Notes under the pieces: generated by a model | Databases searched by the model: none | Seen by the model: only the letters and a program-made list of their open reading frames with translations | Told to the model about the DNA's origin: nothing | Program-made: the position numbers and the translations under genes | Assembly (NCBI GenBank): GCA_020846935.1 | Contig: JADLCY010000014.1 | Coordinates: 124,001-188,000, forward strand | Direction of reading: 5' to 3' | DNA: 64,000 nt | From: Gemmatimonadaceae bacterium | Lineage (GTDB): Bacteria > Gemmatimonadota > Gemmatimonadetes > Gemmatimonadales > Gemmatimonadaceae | Shown: piece by piece, positions 19,318-28,424 of the stretch | Position numbering within the stretch: the stretch's first letter is position 1 | Layout of the letters: the number at the start of each line of letters is the position of its first letter

Positions 19318-19571
19318 GCGGGGTGCACTCCGGCGATCTCGTAGTCCTCGGTCACCGGATTGGCGAGGAGCTTGTCGCACATGGTTCGCACCGACGCCAG
19401 GGCCCCGTCGGTTGACGCGGCGTCGACGTCGAGCACCACGTGCCGGCCGACGCGCGCGTCGGCGACCGCGGCAAAGCCGAGGGCGTGCAGGGCGTCGGTC
19501 ACCGCCTTGCCCTGCGGGTCGAGGATGCCCTTCCGAGGCACGATGTGAACGGCAACGCGAAAACGGGACAT
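19314..19571 (-). CDS. purS: Phosphoribosylformylglycinamidine synthase subunit PurS
   Basis: An 85-residue PurS that bridges PurL and PurQ and is needed for ammonia channelling. MSRFRVAVHIVPRKGILDPQ and GKAVTDALHALGF are the family hallmark, and the length is standard. It starts 13 bases after pssA and overlaps purQ by ATGA, so the three FGAM synthase genes follow two phospholipid genes in one transcript. Confidence 0.95.
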   Translation of the reverse strand: MSRFRVAVHIVPRKGILDPQGKAVTDALHALGFAAVADARVGRHVVLDVDAASTDGALASVRTMCDKLLANPVTEDYEIAGVHPA

Positions 19572-19584
19572 GCCCGGAATCCTC

Positions 19585-20451
19585 TCAGGAGTTGGTTGGG
19601 GGAAGCTGGCCGACATCGTCGCGACGCTCGGATCGTGCACGGCGCCGCCGTCGTCGTCGACGCGGCAGGCCATCCTCGGTCCCGCCGACCACGTCGTCTT
19701 CTCCGACGTCGAACTCACCGCGCGGGAGACGCCCAAGGAGCCCGAAGAAGACCGTCCGCGCCAAGCCATAGACGATGTAGCCCATGAGCGCCGGGAAGAA
19801 GAACTGCTTGGGCAGGAAGATCACGCCGGCGATAGTGCCAAGCACGAGCAGCGAGCCGAGGATCTCCTTCACCGTGCGATAGCCGATGGTCGGCAACGCC
19901 GCGTACGACACGTTGCTGATCATCAGGAAGCCCAGCGCCAGCATGATGTAGCGGAGCATCACGTGCCACGGCAGGTCCGCGATCATCGTCTGCGTGTACA
20001 GCGGCGTCTGCGAGAACCAGTAGTACGTGGCCAGCGTCATGCCCGCGGCGGGGCTCGGCAGGCCGTGGAAGTGCGTCTTGGCGCGCCCGGCCTGCTCGAC
20101 ATTGAATCGCGCCAGGCGGATCACGGCGCACATCGTGAACAGGAAGCAGAAGATCCAGTCCCAGCCGTGCTGGTTGAGCACGGCGAAGTACATGATGAGC
20201 GCAGGCGCGAGGCCGAACGAGATCGCGTCGACGAGCGAGTCGAGTTCTTCGCCAAAGCGGCTCCCCGTGCGCGTGGCGCGCGCCACGCGTCCGTCGAGCG
20301 CATCGGCGATCCCGCCCAGCACCACGTACGTCCCGGCGCGCGAGTAGTCGCCGCGTGACGCCGCGACGATCGCGAAGACGCCGAAGAACAGGTTCGCCAT
20401 GGTGAACCCGTTCGGCAGCAGGACGACAGGGCGAGGGAGGGGGCGTGCCAT
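19585..20451 (-). CDS. pssA: CDP-diacylglycerol-serine O-phosphatidyltransferase
   Basis: A 288-residue membrane enzyme of the CDP-alcohol phosphatidyltransferase family making phosphatidylserine. The catalytic motif is GGIADALDGRVARATRTGSRFGEELDSLVD (about 47-76), matching D-G-x2-A-R-x8-G-x3-D-x3-D. About seven further hydrophobic segments follow. The C-terminus is unusual: a run of eight arginines in a basic, probably disordered tail. It follows psd by two bases, so the whole route to phosphatidylethanolamine is made from one transcript. Confidence 0.94.
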   Translation of the reverse strand: MARPLPRPVVLLPNGFTMANLFFGVFAIVAASRGDYSRAGTYVVLGGIADALDGRVARATRTGSRFGEELDSLVDAISFGLAPALIMYFAVLNQHGWDWIFCFLFTMCAVIRLARFNVEQAGRAKTHFHGLPSPAAGMTLATYYWFSQTPLYTQTMIADLPWHVMLRYIMLALGFLMISNVSYAALPTIGYRTVKEILGSLLVLGTIAGVIFLPKQFFFPALMGYIVYGLARTVFFGLLGRLPRGEFDVGEDDVVGGTEDGLPRRRRRRRRARSERRDDVGQLPPTNS

Positions 20452-20453
20452 CG

Positions 20454-21107
20454 CTACTTCGACGGGAGCCGGCCGATGACCGTGGTTCCCGCCACGGTGG
20501 TTTCGCCGACCTTCACGAGGACCTCGGCCGATGTTGGCAGGAAGACGTCGACACGGGAGCCGAAGCGGATGATACCCATGCGCTCGGCCTGCTCGACGCG
20601 CTCGCCCTCGCGGCTGTAGGTCACGATGCGGCGGGCTACGAGCCCGGCGATCTGCCTGACGAGGATGCGGCGCCCGTCGTGTTCGAGACCCACCGAGCTC
20701 TGCTCGTTCTCCAGCGAAGATTTCTCCGTCGCCGCGTTCAGGAACTTGCCCGGGTTGTAGTGCACGTAGCGCACCGTTCCCGAGACCGGGTATCGGTTCA
20801 CGTGCACGTTGAACACGTTCATGAAGATCGACACGCGGAGCGCCCGGCCGCGCAGGAAGGCGGGTTCGTCGACCTCCGTGACGTGCACCACGCGCCCGTC
20901 AGCGGGTGCGATGACGAGGTCCGCGCCGCGTTCACCGGTGCGTTCGGGGTCGCGGAAGAAGTACGCGACCCAGAGGGTGATGAGCGTGAGGAGGAACGCC
21001 ACCAGCCAGAAGGGCCACGAGCGCATGGAGAGCGCGGCGGCATAGCCGGCCAGCGCGATGAGCGTGGCGATGCCGATGAACGGAAGGCCTTCGCGCGCGA
21101 AGCTCAC
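20454..21107 (-). CDS. psd: Phosphatidylserine decarboxylase
   Basis: A 217-residue short-form Psd that decarboxylates phosphatidylserine to phosphatidylethanolamine. Two N-terminal membrane helices (about 9-50) precede the catalytic domain with [29 protein letters not shown] and the self-cleavage site [14 protein letters not shown], where the GS serine becomes the pyruvoyl group. Size and the GSR site match the PSD-A (archaeal/Bacteroidota-like) subtype. GTG start overlaps the purC stop by 4 bases. Confidence 0.95.
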   Translation of the reverse strand: MSFAREGLPFIGIATLIALAGYAAALSMRSWPFWLVAFLLTLITLWVAYFFRDPERTGERGADLVIAPADGRVVHVTEVDEPAFLRGRALRVSIFMNVFNVHVNRYPVSGTVRYVHYNPGKFLNAATEKSSLENEQSSVGLEHDGRRILVRQIAGLVARRIVTYSREGERVEQAERMGIIRFGSRVDVFLPTSAEVLVKVGETTVAGTTVIGRLPSK

Positions 21108-22024
21108 GAGAGCACCGAGGTGTCGAGAGAGTCGCCGGTAATCCGGCGATAGGCGTCCAGGTAGCGGAGGCTCGTGGCTTCAACGACCGCTGCCGGAAGA
21201 GGCGGGGGTGGGGCGTCGCCGTTCCACCTTCCGGCCCGGCGTTCGCCATCGAGGTAGTCGCGCAGCGGCTGCTTGTCGAAGCTCGGTTGGCCGCGCCCGG
21301 GCGCGTACGAGTCCTGCGCCCAGAATCGCGAGCTGTCCGGCGTCATCACTTCGTCGATGAGCAGTGTGCGTCCGTTCACGTGGCCGAATTCGAACTTGGT
21401 GTCGGCGATGATGATGCCGCGCGGCTCGGCCGCCCGGCAGCCAAAGGCGTACACGGTGCGGGACAGCTCCTCCAGGTGACGGGCCACGTCGTCGCCGACG
21501 ATCTCCCGCATCCGACCGATCGTGATGTTCTCGTCATGGCCGCTCTCTGCCTTGGTTGCGGGCGAAAACACCGTGGGTGTGAGGCGATCGCTTTCACGAA
21601 GCCCGAGGGCCAGCGCTTCACCGGCCAGCGTGCCCGACGCCGAATACTCCTTCCACGCCGACCCCGAAATGTAGCCGCGCACGACGCACTCGATCGGGTA
21701 GACCTCGGTGCGACGCGAGAGCATCGCACGACCACGCAGCAGATCACGCGAGTCCGAGAGCGCGGGTACCTGACGCACGATGTCATCCGCGTCGGACGAC
21801 AGCATGTGATGTTCGAGCGTGCCCTCCAGTTGCCGGAGCCACCACGCGGTGAGCTGCGTGAGCACAGCGCCCTTGAACGGCACGGCCTCACGCATCACGA
21901 CGTCAAAGGCAGAGACCCGGTCGGTCGCGATGATCAGCAGCCGCTCGGCGTCGACCTCGTACACGTCGCGCACCTTGCCACGGCGGAGCAGCGGGAGCGG
22001 GAGGGCGGTCGTTGCGACGGTCAT
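21104..22024 (-). CDS. purC: Phosphoribosylaminoimidazole-succinocarboxamide synthase
   Basis: A 306-residue SAICAR synthase, ligating aspartate to CAIR with ATP. Motifs: [68 protein letters not shown] and TPDSSRFW. Length fits the longer bacterial/yeast-type enzyme. The gene overlaps purB and psd by 4 bases each. Confidence 0.96.
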   Translation of the reverse strand: MTVATTALPLPLLRRGKVRDVYEVDAERLLIIATDRVSAFDVVMREAVPFKGAVLTQLTAWWLRQLEGTLEHHMLSSDADDIVRQVPALSDSRDLLRGRAMLSRRTEVYPIECVVRGYISGSAWKEYSASGTLAGEALALGLRESDRLTPTVFSPATKAESGHDENITIGRMREIVGDDVARHLEELSRTVYAFGCRAAEPRGIIIADTKFEFGHVNGRTLLIDEVMTPDSSRFWAQDSYAPGRGQPSFDKQPLRDYLDGERRAGRWNGDAPPPPLPAAVVEATSLRYLDAYRRITGDSLDTSVLS

Positions 22025-23454
22025 ACGCGCACCTCCTCGAGCGGAGCGCCGGCCGCCGCACCACGGAGGAGTGGGTCAATCACCTCGGTGAGAAACTCAT
22101 CGACCTGCTGCGGCGCGCGCCCGACGAAGCGCTCGGGTTCGAGCGCAGCGCGCAGGTCGGCGATGGCCACCGGGAACCCGGGATCCTCCGCGAGCCGATC
22201 CAGCATGTCGTTGGGTGTCCCTTCGTCCTTCATCGCCCGCGCCGCGGCGATCGAATGCCGACGGATGACTTCGTGGGCGTCCTGGCGACTCAGGCCCTGA
22301 CGCACCGCCCGCACGATCAGATCCTCGGTCGCCATGAACGGCAGCTCCTCGCGAATGCGTGCGGTGATTCGCGCGCGATGCACTTCGAGACCGGCGGTCA
22401 CATTGCCGAGCAACACGAGAATCGCGTCGGTCGCCAGAAACATCTCCGGGATCACCAGCCGCCGGTTCGCGGAGTCGTCGAGGGTCCGCTCGAAGTACTG
22501 CACCGCGTGCGTTTGATTGGCGTTGGTCTCGAGCGAGGCGACGAAACGCGCGAGCGAGTTGATGCGCTCACTGCGCATCGGGTTGCGCTTGTAGGCCATC
22601 GCCGACGACCCGATCTGATCCTTCTCGAATGGCTCCTCGATCTCGCCAAACGACTGGAGCATGCGCAGGTCGCTCGCGAACTTCGCCGCGCTGGCGGCGA
22701 TGCCGGCGACGACGCCGAGGACTTGTGCGTCCACCTTGCGGGAGTACGTCTGGCCGGTCACAGGGATGCTGGCCGCGAATCCCATCGCCCGCGTCACGCG
22801 CCGATCGAGTTCGCGCACGCGTTCGTGATCGCCATCGAAGATCTGGAGGAACGACGCCTGGGTACCTGTCGTGCCCTTCACGCCGCGGAACGGAAGCGTG
22901 GCGATCCGGTAGTCGAGGTCCGCCAGGTCGAGCACGAGATCCTGCATCCACAAGGTGGCTCGCTTGCCGACCGTGGTAAGCTGCGCAGCCTGCAGGTGCG
23001 TGTAGCCGAGCGTCGGTTGGTCACGCCATGTGGCGGCAAAGCTTCGCAACGCGCGCAGCACGCCCACGACCTTCTCGCGCAGCACGCCCAATGCCTCGCG
23101 CATCAGGATCAACTCGGCATTGTCGGTGACGTAGCACGACGTCGCGCCGTAGTGGATGTGTCCTTTGGCCGCCGGCGCCACGTCGCCAAAGGCGTGCACG
23201 TGCGCCATCACGTCGTGCCGGAAGCGCTTCTCGTAGGCCGCGACCGCGTCAAAGTCGATGTCCTCCAGATGATCGCGCATCTGGGCAATCGCGTCGGCCG
23301 GAATCCCGACGCCGAGGTCGCGCTCGCATTCCGCCAGGGCGAGCCAGAGCTGTCGCCACAGGCCGTAGCGCCGTTGCGGTGACCACAGCGCCAGCATCGC
23401 CTGCGAGGCGTAGCGCTCGGAGAGTGGTGAGGAGTACGTGGTGCGTGACGTCAA
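22021..23454 (-). CDS. purB: Adenylosuccinate lyase
   Basis: A 477-residue fumarase/aspartase-superfamily lyase that acts twice in purine synthesis (SAICAR to AICAR and adenylosuccinate to AMP). The signature loop [20 protein letters not shown] is at residues 281-300 with the catalytic serine, and the general-acid histidine is in GYTHLQAAQ (about 150-158). Length and the [15 protein letters not shown] segment resemble the animal-type ADSL branch rather than the 430-residue Bacillus type. It overlaps htrA upstream and purC downstream. Confidence 0.95.
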   Translation of the reverse strand: MTSRTTYSSPLSERYASQAMLALWSPQRRYGLWRQLWLALAECERDLGVGIPADAIAQMRDHLEDIDFDAVAAYEKRFRHDVMAHVHAFGDVAPAAKGHIHYGATSCYVTDNAELILMREALGVLREKVVGVLRALRSFAATWRDQPTLGYTHLQAAQLTTVGKRATLWMQDLVLDLADLDYRIATLPFRGVKGTTGTQASFLQIFDGDHERVRELDRRVTRAMGFAASIPVTGQTYSRKVDAQVLGVVAGIAASAAKFASDLRMLQSFGEIEEPFEKDQIGSSAMAYKRNPMRSERINSLARFVASLETNANQTHAVQYFERTLDDSANRRLVIPEMFLATDAILVLLGNVTAGLEVHRARITARIREELPFMATEDLIVRAVRQGLSRQDAHEVIRRHSIAAARAMKDEGTPNDMLDRLAEDPGFPVAIADLRAALEPERFVGRAPQQVDEFLTEVIDPLLRGAAAGAPLEEVRV

Positions 23455-24863
23455 CGGATCTCGAAGTCGCGGGTGTAGAGATAGCCCTGTCGCTCGAACA
23501 CCATGCGAATGATGCCGCGGCCACCGTAGGACTCCAGCGCGCGCGAGACGTCGCTCGCCGCCTGGATCGCCGACCGATTGATCTGCACGATCAGGTCTCC
23601 GGTCTGGATGCCGATCTCATCGCGCACGCGATCCGAGACGCCTACCACGACCGCGCCCTGCTGGCTCCGGTATCCGCGCTCGGCGCGGATCTGCGGCGTC
23701 AGCGTGGTCAGTTCGATCTCGCGCATCACGGTGACGCGTGGCGCGCTGACTTCCGGGAGGTCCGCCACCACGACCGTGACGGCGCGTTCGCGCTCACCGC
23801 GGCGCACGGTCAGCGTCACGCTCTCACCCACTCGCATGTCGAGTCGTGCGGCCTCCCAGTCGAACACGTTCCTGAGCGTCTTTCCGCGGACCGCGACGAT
23901 TTCGTCGCCGGGCCGGAGGTCGGCTTTCGCGGCCGGCGATCCGGGCACGACCGATCGGATCACGACGCCCGCGGCGACGACATCCCGCGGGTTACTTCCG
24001 TCCGGCGTCAGCAGCTTCTCGCCGATCCAGGGCCGGCGAACCTTGCCGTGATCCAGCAGGTCGTCGACCACGCGACGCGCGCGGTTGATCGGGATCGCGA
24101 ACCCGAGGCCGATGGACCCCCCGCTGGGCGTGTAGATCGAGGAGTTCACGCCGATGACTTCCCCGGTCGCATTCACCAACGGTCCGCCGGAATTGCCCGG
24201 ATTGATGGAGGCATCAGTCTGGATCATGCCGAGGTACACTCCGTTCCCCTCGCTGCGGCCCAGCAGGTTGCGTCCGGTCGCGGAGACCACGCCCGTGGTG
24301 ACGCTGGGCTCGGTGTTGCCGAGAACGAAGCCGAACGGATTCCCGATCGCGATCGCCCATTCGCCGATCAGCAGTTGGTCACTGTTGCCGAGCGTCGCGA
24401 TGGGCAGGTTGGAGGCTTCGACCTTGAGGACGGCGAGGTCGTTGGCTTCATCCCGCCCGAGCACCTTCGCGGGATAGGTGGTGCCGTCGCGCAGCATGAC
24501 CGAGATGCGGGTCGCGCCTCCGACGACGTGCTCGTTGGTGACGATGACGCCATTGGGTCGGATGATGAACCCGGACCCGATACCCGATTGCGTTTGCTGA
24601 CCCGAGCGGCCGCCGAAAAAACTCTCGAAGACATCGACGGGCACGCGTTCGACGGTCTCGGTCTGCACGGTGACCACGGCGGGCGCGATGCGCGTGACGG
24701 CCTCGGTGATGGCGGTGCGCCGCTGCGCCGAGATCTGCGCCGCCTGCGCGAGTCGCTGCGCGGTATCGGCGGCCGCGGCGGGCGGGCGCTGCTCGCCGGC
24801 GCTGGCAGCGCCTTCACACGCCAGGCCGAGTGCGAGGGCGATCGATGCGAGCACCGCCTTCAC
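23451..24863 (-). CDS. HtrA/DegQ-like periplasmic serine protease
   Basis: A 470-residue envelope quality-control protease/chaperone. Signal sequence MKAVLASIALALGLACEG, possibly lipoprotein-like with Cys at the cleavage region. The trypsin-like domain has the triad His (VTNEHVVGGA), Asp (EANDLAVLKV) and Ser (NPGNSGGPLVN), followed by two PDZ domains (PGSPAAKADLRPGDEIVAV and DEIGIQTGDLIVQINRSA). GTG 24863 is preferred over GTG 24923 because it places the signal peptide at the N-terminus and has GGAG seven bases upstream. It sits between truA and purB in the operon. Confidence 0.93.
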   Translation of the reverse strand: MKAVLASIALALGLACEGAASAGEQRPPAAAADTAQRLAQAAQISAQRRTAITEAVTRIAPAVVTVQTETVERVPVDVFESFFGGRSGQQTQSGIGSGFIIRPNGVIVTNEHVVGGATRISVMLRDGTTYPAKVLGRDEANDLAVLKVEASNLPIATLGNSDQLLIGEWAIAIGNPFGFVLGNTEPSVTTGVVSATGRNLLGRSEGNGVYLGMIQTDASINPGNSGGPLVNATGEVIGVNSSIYTPSGGSIGLGFAIPINRARRVVDDLLDHGKVRRPWIGEKLLTPDGSNPRDVVAAGVVIRSVVPGSPAAKADLRPGDEIVAVRGKTLRNVFDWEAARLDMRVGESVTLTVRRGERERAVTVVVADLPEVSAPRVTVMREIELTTLTPQIRAERGYRSQQGAVVVGVSDRVRDEIGIQTGDLIVQINRSAIQAASDVSRALESYGGRGIIRMVFERQGYLYTRDFEIR

Positions 24864-24927
24864 GCGAGGGCTCCGGTCAGCGAGACGCCAAGCGACCACA
24901 GCCGGGCCGGGACACGAGCGCACATGT

Positions 24928-25698
24928 TCAACGAAGGTAGAGGTCGTTCGGATACGTGACGGCCTCGAGGAAGAGGCCGTGCGGCGGTGCGGGGGCAGAC
25001 ACGTCGTCGTTCGATTCGGCGAGCAGGAGGCGCTCCATGTCCTCCGCGGGCCGGCGTGCCGACGCGATGTCGATCATGGTGCCGACGAGGAAACGTACCA
25101 TGTGATGGAGGAATCGATTCGCCTCGACATGGAACGTCAGTCCGTGCGCACTCGGGCACCACTCCGCGCGCGAGATGTCGCAGCAGTGATCGTCGGTGTG
25201 TGGTGCGGTGCCGCGCACGGCAAAGGCGAGGAAGCGATGGCGTCCCCGGATGTGCGCCGCCGCGGCGTCGAGGGCGGCGCGATCGAGAGGTCGGGCAACG
25301 TACCACTCCCATGAGTGGCGAAAGGGCGAGAGGGCGGAGTCGTCCGTGCCGACGTGGTACGCATACCGTCGGGCGGTCGCACTGAAACGAGCGTGGAACT
25401 CGGGACGCATCTCGTGCGCCGCCGCGACCCACACATCATCCGCGAGCAGGGCGTTCATCGCCCGTCGGAGCGTCGCCGCCTGCCACTTTGCCGGCACCTG
25501 CACGCCGACCACCTGGCCGCGGGCATGGACGCCCGCGTCGGTCCGGCCGGCCCCTTGGGCCACGATTCGATGTCCACACAGTGCGGCGAGCACCCGCTCG
25601 AGTTCGCCCTGAACGGTCCGCCGCTCAGGCTGGACTTGCCAGCCCGCGAACGCGCCTCCGTCGTAGTGCAGCACGAGCTGCACGGTGCGCACCGACAC
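24928..25698 (-). CDS. truA: tRNA pseudouridine synthase A
   Basis: A 256-residue TruA that makes pseudouridine at positions 38-40 of tRNA anticodon stem-loops. Catalytic Asp is in GAGRTDAGVHARGQV; VQLVLHYDGGAFAGWQVQP opens the domain and FHVEANRFLHHMVRFLVGT is the second conserved block. GTG 25698 is preferred over the longer reading (25743) because a promoter -10 box ends at 25706, only seven bases upstream, implying a leaderless message. First gene of the long truA-purF operon. Confidence 0.94.
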   Translation of the reverse strand: MSVRTVQLVLHYDGGAFAGWQVQPERRTVQGELERVLAALCGHRIVAQGAGRTDAGVHARGQVVGVQVPAKWQAATLRRAMNALLADDVWVAAAHEMRPEFHARFSATARRYAYHVGTDDSALSPFRHSWEWYVARPLDRAALDAAAAHIRGRHRFLAFAVRGTAPHTDDHCCDISRAEWCPSAHGLTFHVEANRFLHHMVRFLVGTMIDIASARRPAEDMERLLLAESNDDVSAPAPPHGLFLEAVTYPNDLYLR

Positions 25699-25705
25699 GG
25701 GGCGA

Positions 25706-25733
25706 AAGTTAGCCTGGCGACCCTTCAAGTCAA
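25706..25733 (-). promoter_or_regulatory. truA operon promoter
   Basis: Minus-strand TTGACT (25733-25728), a 16-base spacer, and TAACTT (25711-25706), followed by TCGCCCC and the truA GTG at 25698. It would drive truA, htrA, purB, purC, psd, pssA, purS, purQ, the zinc-ribbon gene, purL and purF, about 11 kb. Confidence 0.6.
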
Positions 25734-25844
25734 GCAAACGCACAGGAGGCGCAACCGATTGACTTCCTTTGACCTACACCTCCACATTGCACCTTCCGCG
25801 CGGCCTGTTTTTCATGGCGCGGCGATGCCACCTCCTCGCTCGTC

Positions 25845-27155
25845 ATGACCCCCCGCAGCCTCCCCTCGCTAGCGCATGCGCTGAGCGTGGCGCCGGACCT
25901 CGACGCCGCGCTGGTCGCCTTGGGTGAGGCCCTGGTCGAGGCCGACCGAACCGCCGTCCTGGGCCTCCTCCGGTATGACGGTCGACGCAGCCTCCTCCGC
26001 GACCGCCTAACGCCGAGCGGCGGGCAGGTCGTCCGGGCGCCTGTGGACACCACCATCGACCACCTCCCGGCGACGGTTCGCACGATGCTCGCCAGTGGCG
26101 GGCAGTTTGTGGATCTCGGAGAGAAATCGGGCGAATACGCGCGGCTGCTGGGTCTCACCGCGTTCTCCGATGGCGGCGTGCTCTCGCTCCGCGGTCTGCT
26201 GACCGACGGGCAGCTCTCCGCCGTACTCGCGCTCTACGAGCAGCGGCGCATGTTCGGCACCAGAACCTCGGAGCGCCTGAGTCCGGCGGCCGCGTTGTTC
26301 GACCTTGGATACGCGAGATTCCAGGAGCGCGAGGCGCGCGAGGAGGCGGTCGCTACGCTGGAGGACGTCACGACGCGCGTGCACGCGGAGTACATGCGCA
26401 AGCTGGCGGGCCTCGAAGAGGAACTCGGTCAGGCGCGCGGGGCCGCGAACAGGGTGAGTGCCGACGACGCCGAGCGGCGCGTGCACCTCGAGCGTGACGT
26501 GGCGGCTGCGCAGGAGGAGTCGCGACGCGCCTCGAGGAAGTCCGCGTCGCTCGAACAGCAGCTCACGGCCGCCGTGTCCCAGCTCGAGCAGGCGCACGTG
26601 GAACTGCACCGCCGCCATGAGACGCTGCGCCAGAAGGTCCGCACGCTCTATCTCATCGAGCGCTCGCTTCGCCTGGACAACACGGCACGCGACCCGCGTG
26701 CCCTGGTCGACGGGCTTCTCGCGCTGGTGGGCGACGACATGCAGGCCCAGCGCTGCTCACTCATGCTGCGCGCGCCGGAGCCGGAGATGCTCTACCTCGC
26801 TGCAGCGCGCGGCCTGGCCCCCAACATCGTCATGGGAGCGCGCATCCCATACGGCAAGGGCGTCGCCGGCGTGGTGGCGGTGTCGCGGGAGCCTCTCCTC
26901 GTGCAGGACGCCGCCGAGGTGAACGAACACCCGCTGCTGCGCGATCAGTATCTCACCACCGGTTCGTTCATCTCGTTCCCGCTCGTCTATCGCGACGAAC
27001 TGATCGGCGTCGTCAATCTTACGAATCGCGCCAAGCGCGGTGTGTTCATCGAAGAAGACGTCGAGCGCGTCTCACTGCTGGGGCTGGTCATTGCACTCAT
27101 CGCGACGCGCAACGCGCTGCCCGATCGATTGCTGGAGCGTCTCGGTGACGGCTGA
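25845..27155 (+). CDS. GAF-domain protein with central coiled coil
   Basis: A 436-residue cytoplasmic protein. The N-terminal third (about 10-150) resembles a degenerate GAF fold (DAALVALGEALVEADRTAVL). A long charged coiled coil spans about 165-270. A clear GAF domain follows at about 282-422 (MQAQRCSLMLRAPEPEMLYL, GKGVAGVVAVSREPLLVQDA, SFISFPLVYRDELIGVVNLT). There is no output domain, so it probably signals through protein contacts or is a sensor subunit. It overlaps trpD by 11 bases, so it is co-expressed with tryptophan synthesis. Ligand unknown. It carries the only octamer copy read antisense (26005-26012). Confidence 0.85.
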   Translation: MTPRSLPSLAHALSVAPDLDAALVALGEALVEADRTAVLGLLRYDGRRSLLRDRLTPSGGQVVRAPVDTTIDHLPATVRTMLASGGQFVDLGEKSGEYARLLGLTAFSDGGVLSLRGLLTDGQLSAVLALYEQRRMFGTRTSERLSPAAALFDLGYARFQEREAREEAVATLEDVTTRVHAEYMRKLAGLEEELGQARGAANRVSADDAERRVHLERDVAAAQEESRRASRKSASLEQQLTAAVSQLEQAHVELHRRHETLRQKVRTLYLIERSLRLDNTARDPRALVDGLLALVGDDMQAQRCSLMLRAPEPEMLYLAAARGLAPNIVMGARIPYGKGVAGVVAVSREPLLVQDAAEVNEHPLLRDQYLTTGSFISFPLVYRDELIGVVNLTNRAKRGVFIEEDVERVSLLGLVIALIATRNALPDRLLERLGDG

Positions 27156-28179
27156 CGCGGTCCTGGGGGCGATCCGGACACTCGCGGCGGGGCAGGGGCT
27201 GTCTGCCGACCAGGCGGCGGGCGCATTTGACGGGATCATGGCGGGCGAGGCGTCGGCGGCGCAGGTGGCTGCGCTGCTCATGGGGCTCCGCGTCAAGGGA
27301 GAGACGGCTGAAGAGGTGGCTGGCGCCGCCAGGGCGTTGCGTCGTGCCATGGTCGTGCTCGATGCCGATGAGCCCGAGTCGCTGGTCGACACGTGCGGTA
27401 CAGGTGGTGGCACGGTGACGACGTTCAACATTTCCACCGCGGCGGCGCTCCTCACTGCCGGGCTGGGCGTCCGCGTGGCCAAGCACGGGAACCGCAGCTT
27501 TACGTCCCAGTGTGGAAGTGCCGACGTGCTCGAAGCACTCGGTGTGCCGCTGGACGTGGCGCCGGAACGTATGTCGAGCGTGCTCCGCGCGGCGGGGATC
27601 GTGTTCATGTTTGCGCCCACGATGCATCCGGCGATGCGTCATGTTGGCCCGGTTCGACGCGAACTGGCCATCCAGACGGTGATGAACGTGGTTGGCCCGC
27701 TTGCCAACCCGGCCGGTGCCGGGCGTCAGGTGCTTGGTGTGGCGGACGCGTTGCGGCTGCCACTGCTCGCCGGCGCCCTCGCATCGTTAGGTACGGCCCA
27801 TGCCATGGTGGTCCACGGCGTCGCCGGCCTCGACGAGATCTCCCCCGTGGGGTTGACCCGGGTGCTCGAGGTACGGAACGGCAGCGTGCAGGCGTGGGAG
27901 ATCGATCCCGCGGCGCACGGATTCACGTCGGTGCGTCCGGAAGACCTGGCCGGGGGACCACCGGCGCGCAACGCCGCAATCATTGCCGAGGTACTTGGAG
28001 GTCGCGGGGCAGTGGCGGCGACGGCGGCGGTCGTGCTCAATGCCGCGGCCGCGCTGTACGTCGGTGGGTGTGTCGACTCCTACGCTGAGGGCGTGGAGCG
28101 GGCGAGGGGCGGGATCACCTCGGGCGCCGGACTCGGCGCGCTGGAGCGCATGCGCGTGGCCTACACGGCGACAGCCTGA
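27145..28179 (+). CDS. trpD: Anthranilate phosphoribosyltransferase
   Basis: A 344-residue enzyme joining anthranilate to PRPP in tryptophan synthesis. The PRPP site is LVDTCGTGGGTVTTFNISTA; anthranilate contacts are in KHGNRSFTSQCGSADVLEAL; and MHPAMRHVGPVRRELAIQT and LGPLANP-like NVVGPLANPAGA are family hallmarks. GTG 27145 is the first usable start and lies inside the end of the GAF gene. trpE and trpG are not in the window. The gene is followed directly by a 45-bp tandem repeat. Confidence 0.95.
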   Translation: MTADAVLGAIRTLAAGQGLSADQAAGAFDGIMAGEASAAQVAALLMGLRVKGETAEEVAGAARALRRAMVVLDADEPESLVDTCGTGGGTVTTFNISTAAALLTAGLGVRVAKHGNRSFTSQCGSADVLEALGVPLDVAPERMSSVLRAAGIVFMFAPTMHPAMRHVGPVRRELAIQTVMNVVGPLANPAGAGRQVLGVADALRLPLLAGALASLGTAHAMVVHGVAGLDEISPVGLTRVLEVRNGSVQAWEIDPAAHGFTSVRPEDLAGGPPARNAAIIAEVLGGRGAVAATAAVVLNAAAALYVGGCVDSYAEGVERARGGITSGAGLGALERMRVAYTATA

Positions 28180-28201
28180 TCGCGCGAGGGCCGAACGGAT
28201 C

Positions 28202-28380
28202 GGTCAATGCGCGCGCCTGCCGGCCCGCGCCAGTGCGCACAAATTCGGTCAACGCGCGTGCCTGCCGGCCCGCGCCAGTGCGCACACCTCTGGTCAACGT
28301 GAGCGCCTGCCAGCCCACGCCGAAGTTCACAGCTCGGTCAACGCGCGCGCCTGCCGGCCCGCGGCCAAGGCGCGCAGCTA
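28202..28380. repeat. Four tandem copies of a 45-bp GC-rich repeat
   Basis: Units at 28202-28246, 28247-28291, 28292-28335 (44 bp) and 28336-28380, each beginning GGTCAACGCGCG (with small variations) and containing CGCCTGCCGGCCCGCG; copies 1 and 2 also carry the palindrome GTGCGCAC. It fills the convergent gap between trpD and lexA. The period is 15 codons, so both strands show periodic open frames, but none has a good start or coding character. No spacers separate the copies. Possible role in termination or as a polymorphic minisatellite. Confidence 0.9.
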
Positions 28381-28424
28381 TCGTGTGGCCGCCATCGGTG
28401 CCCGCGAACACCGCCGGCCTGCCT

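Noticed and set aside
26001-26020. Telomere-like or phage att core from repeated TTAGG
   Set aside because: The octamer copies are single, dispersed and inside coding sequence; no tandem TTAGG and no integrase nearby.
28202-28380. Possible CRISPR array
   Set aside because: The 45-bp units are head to tail with no spacers, and no cas genes are nearby.
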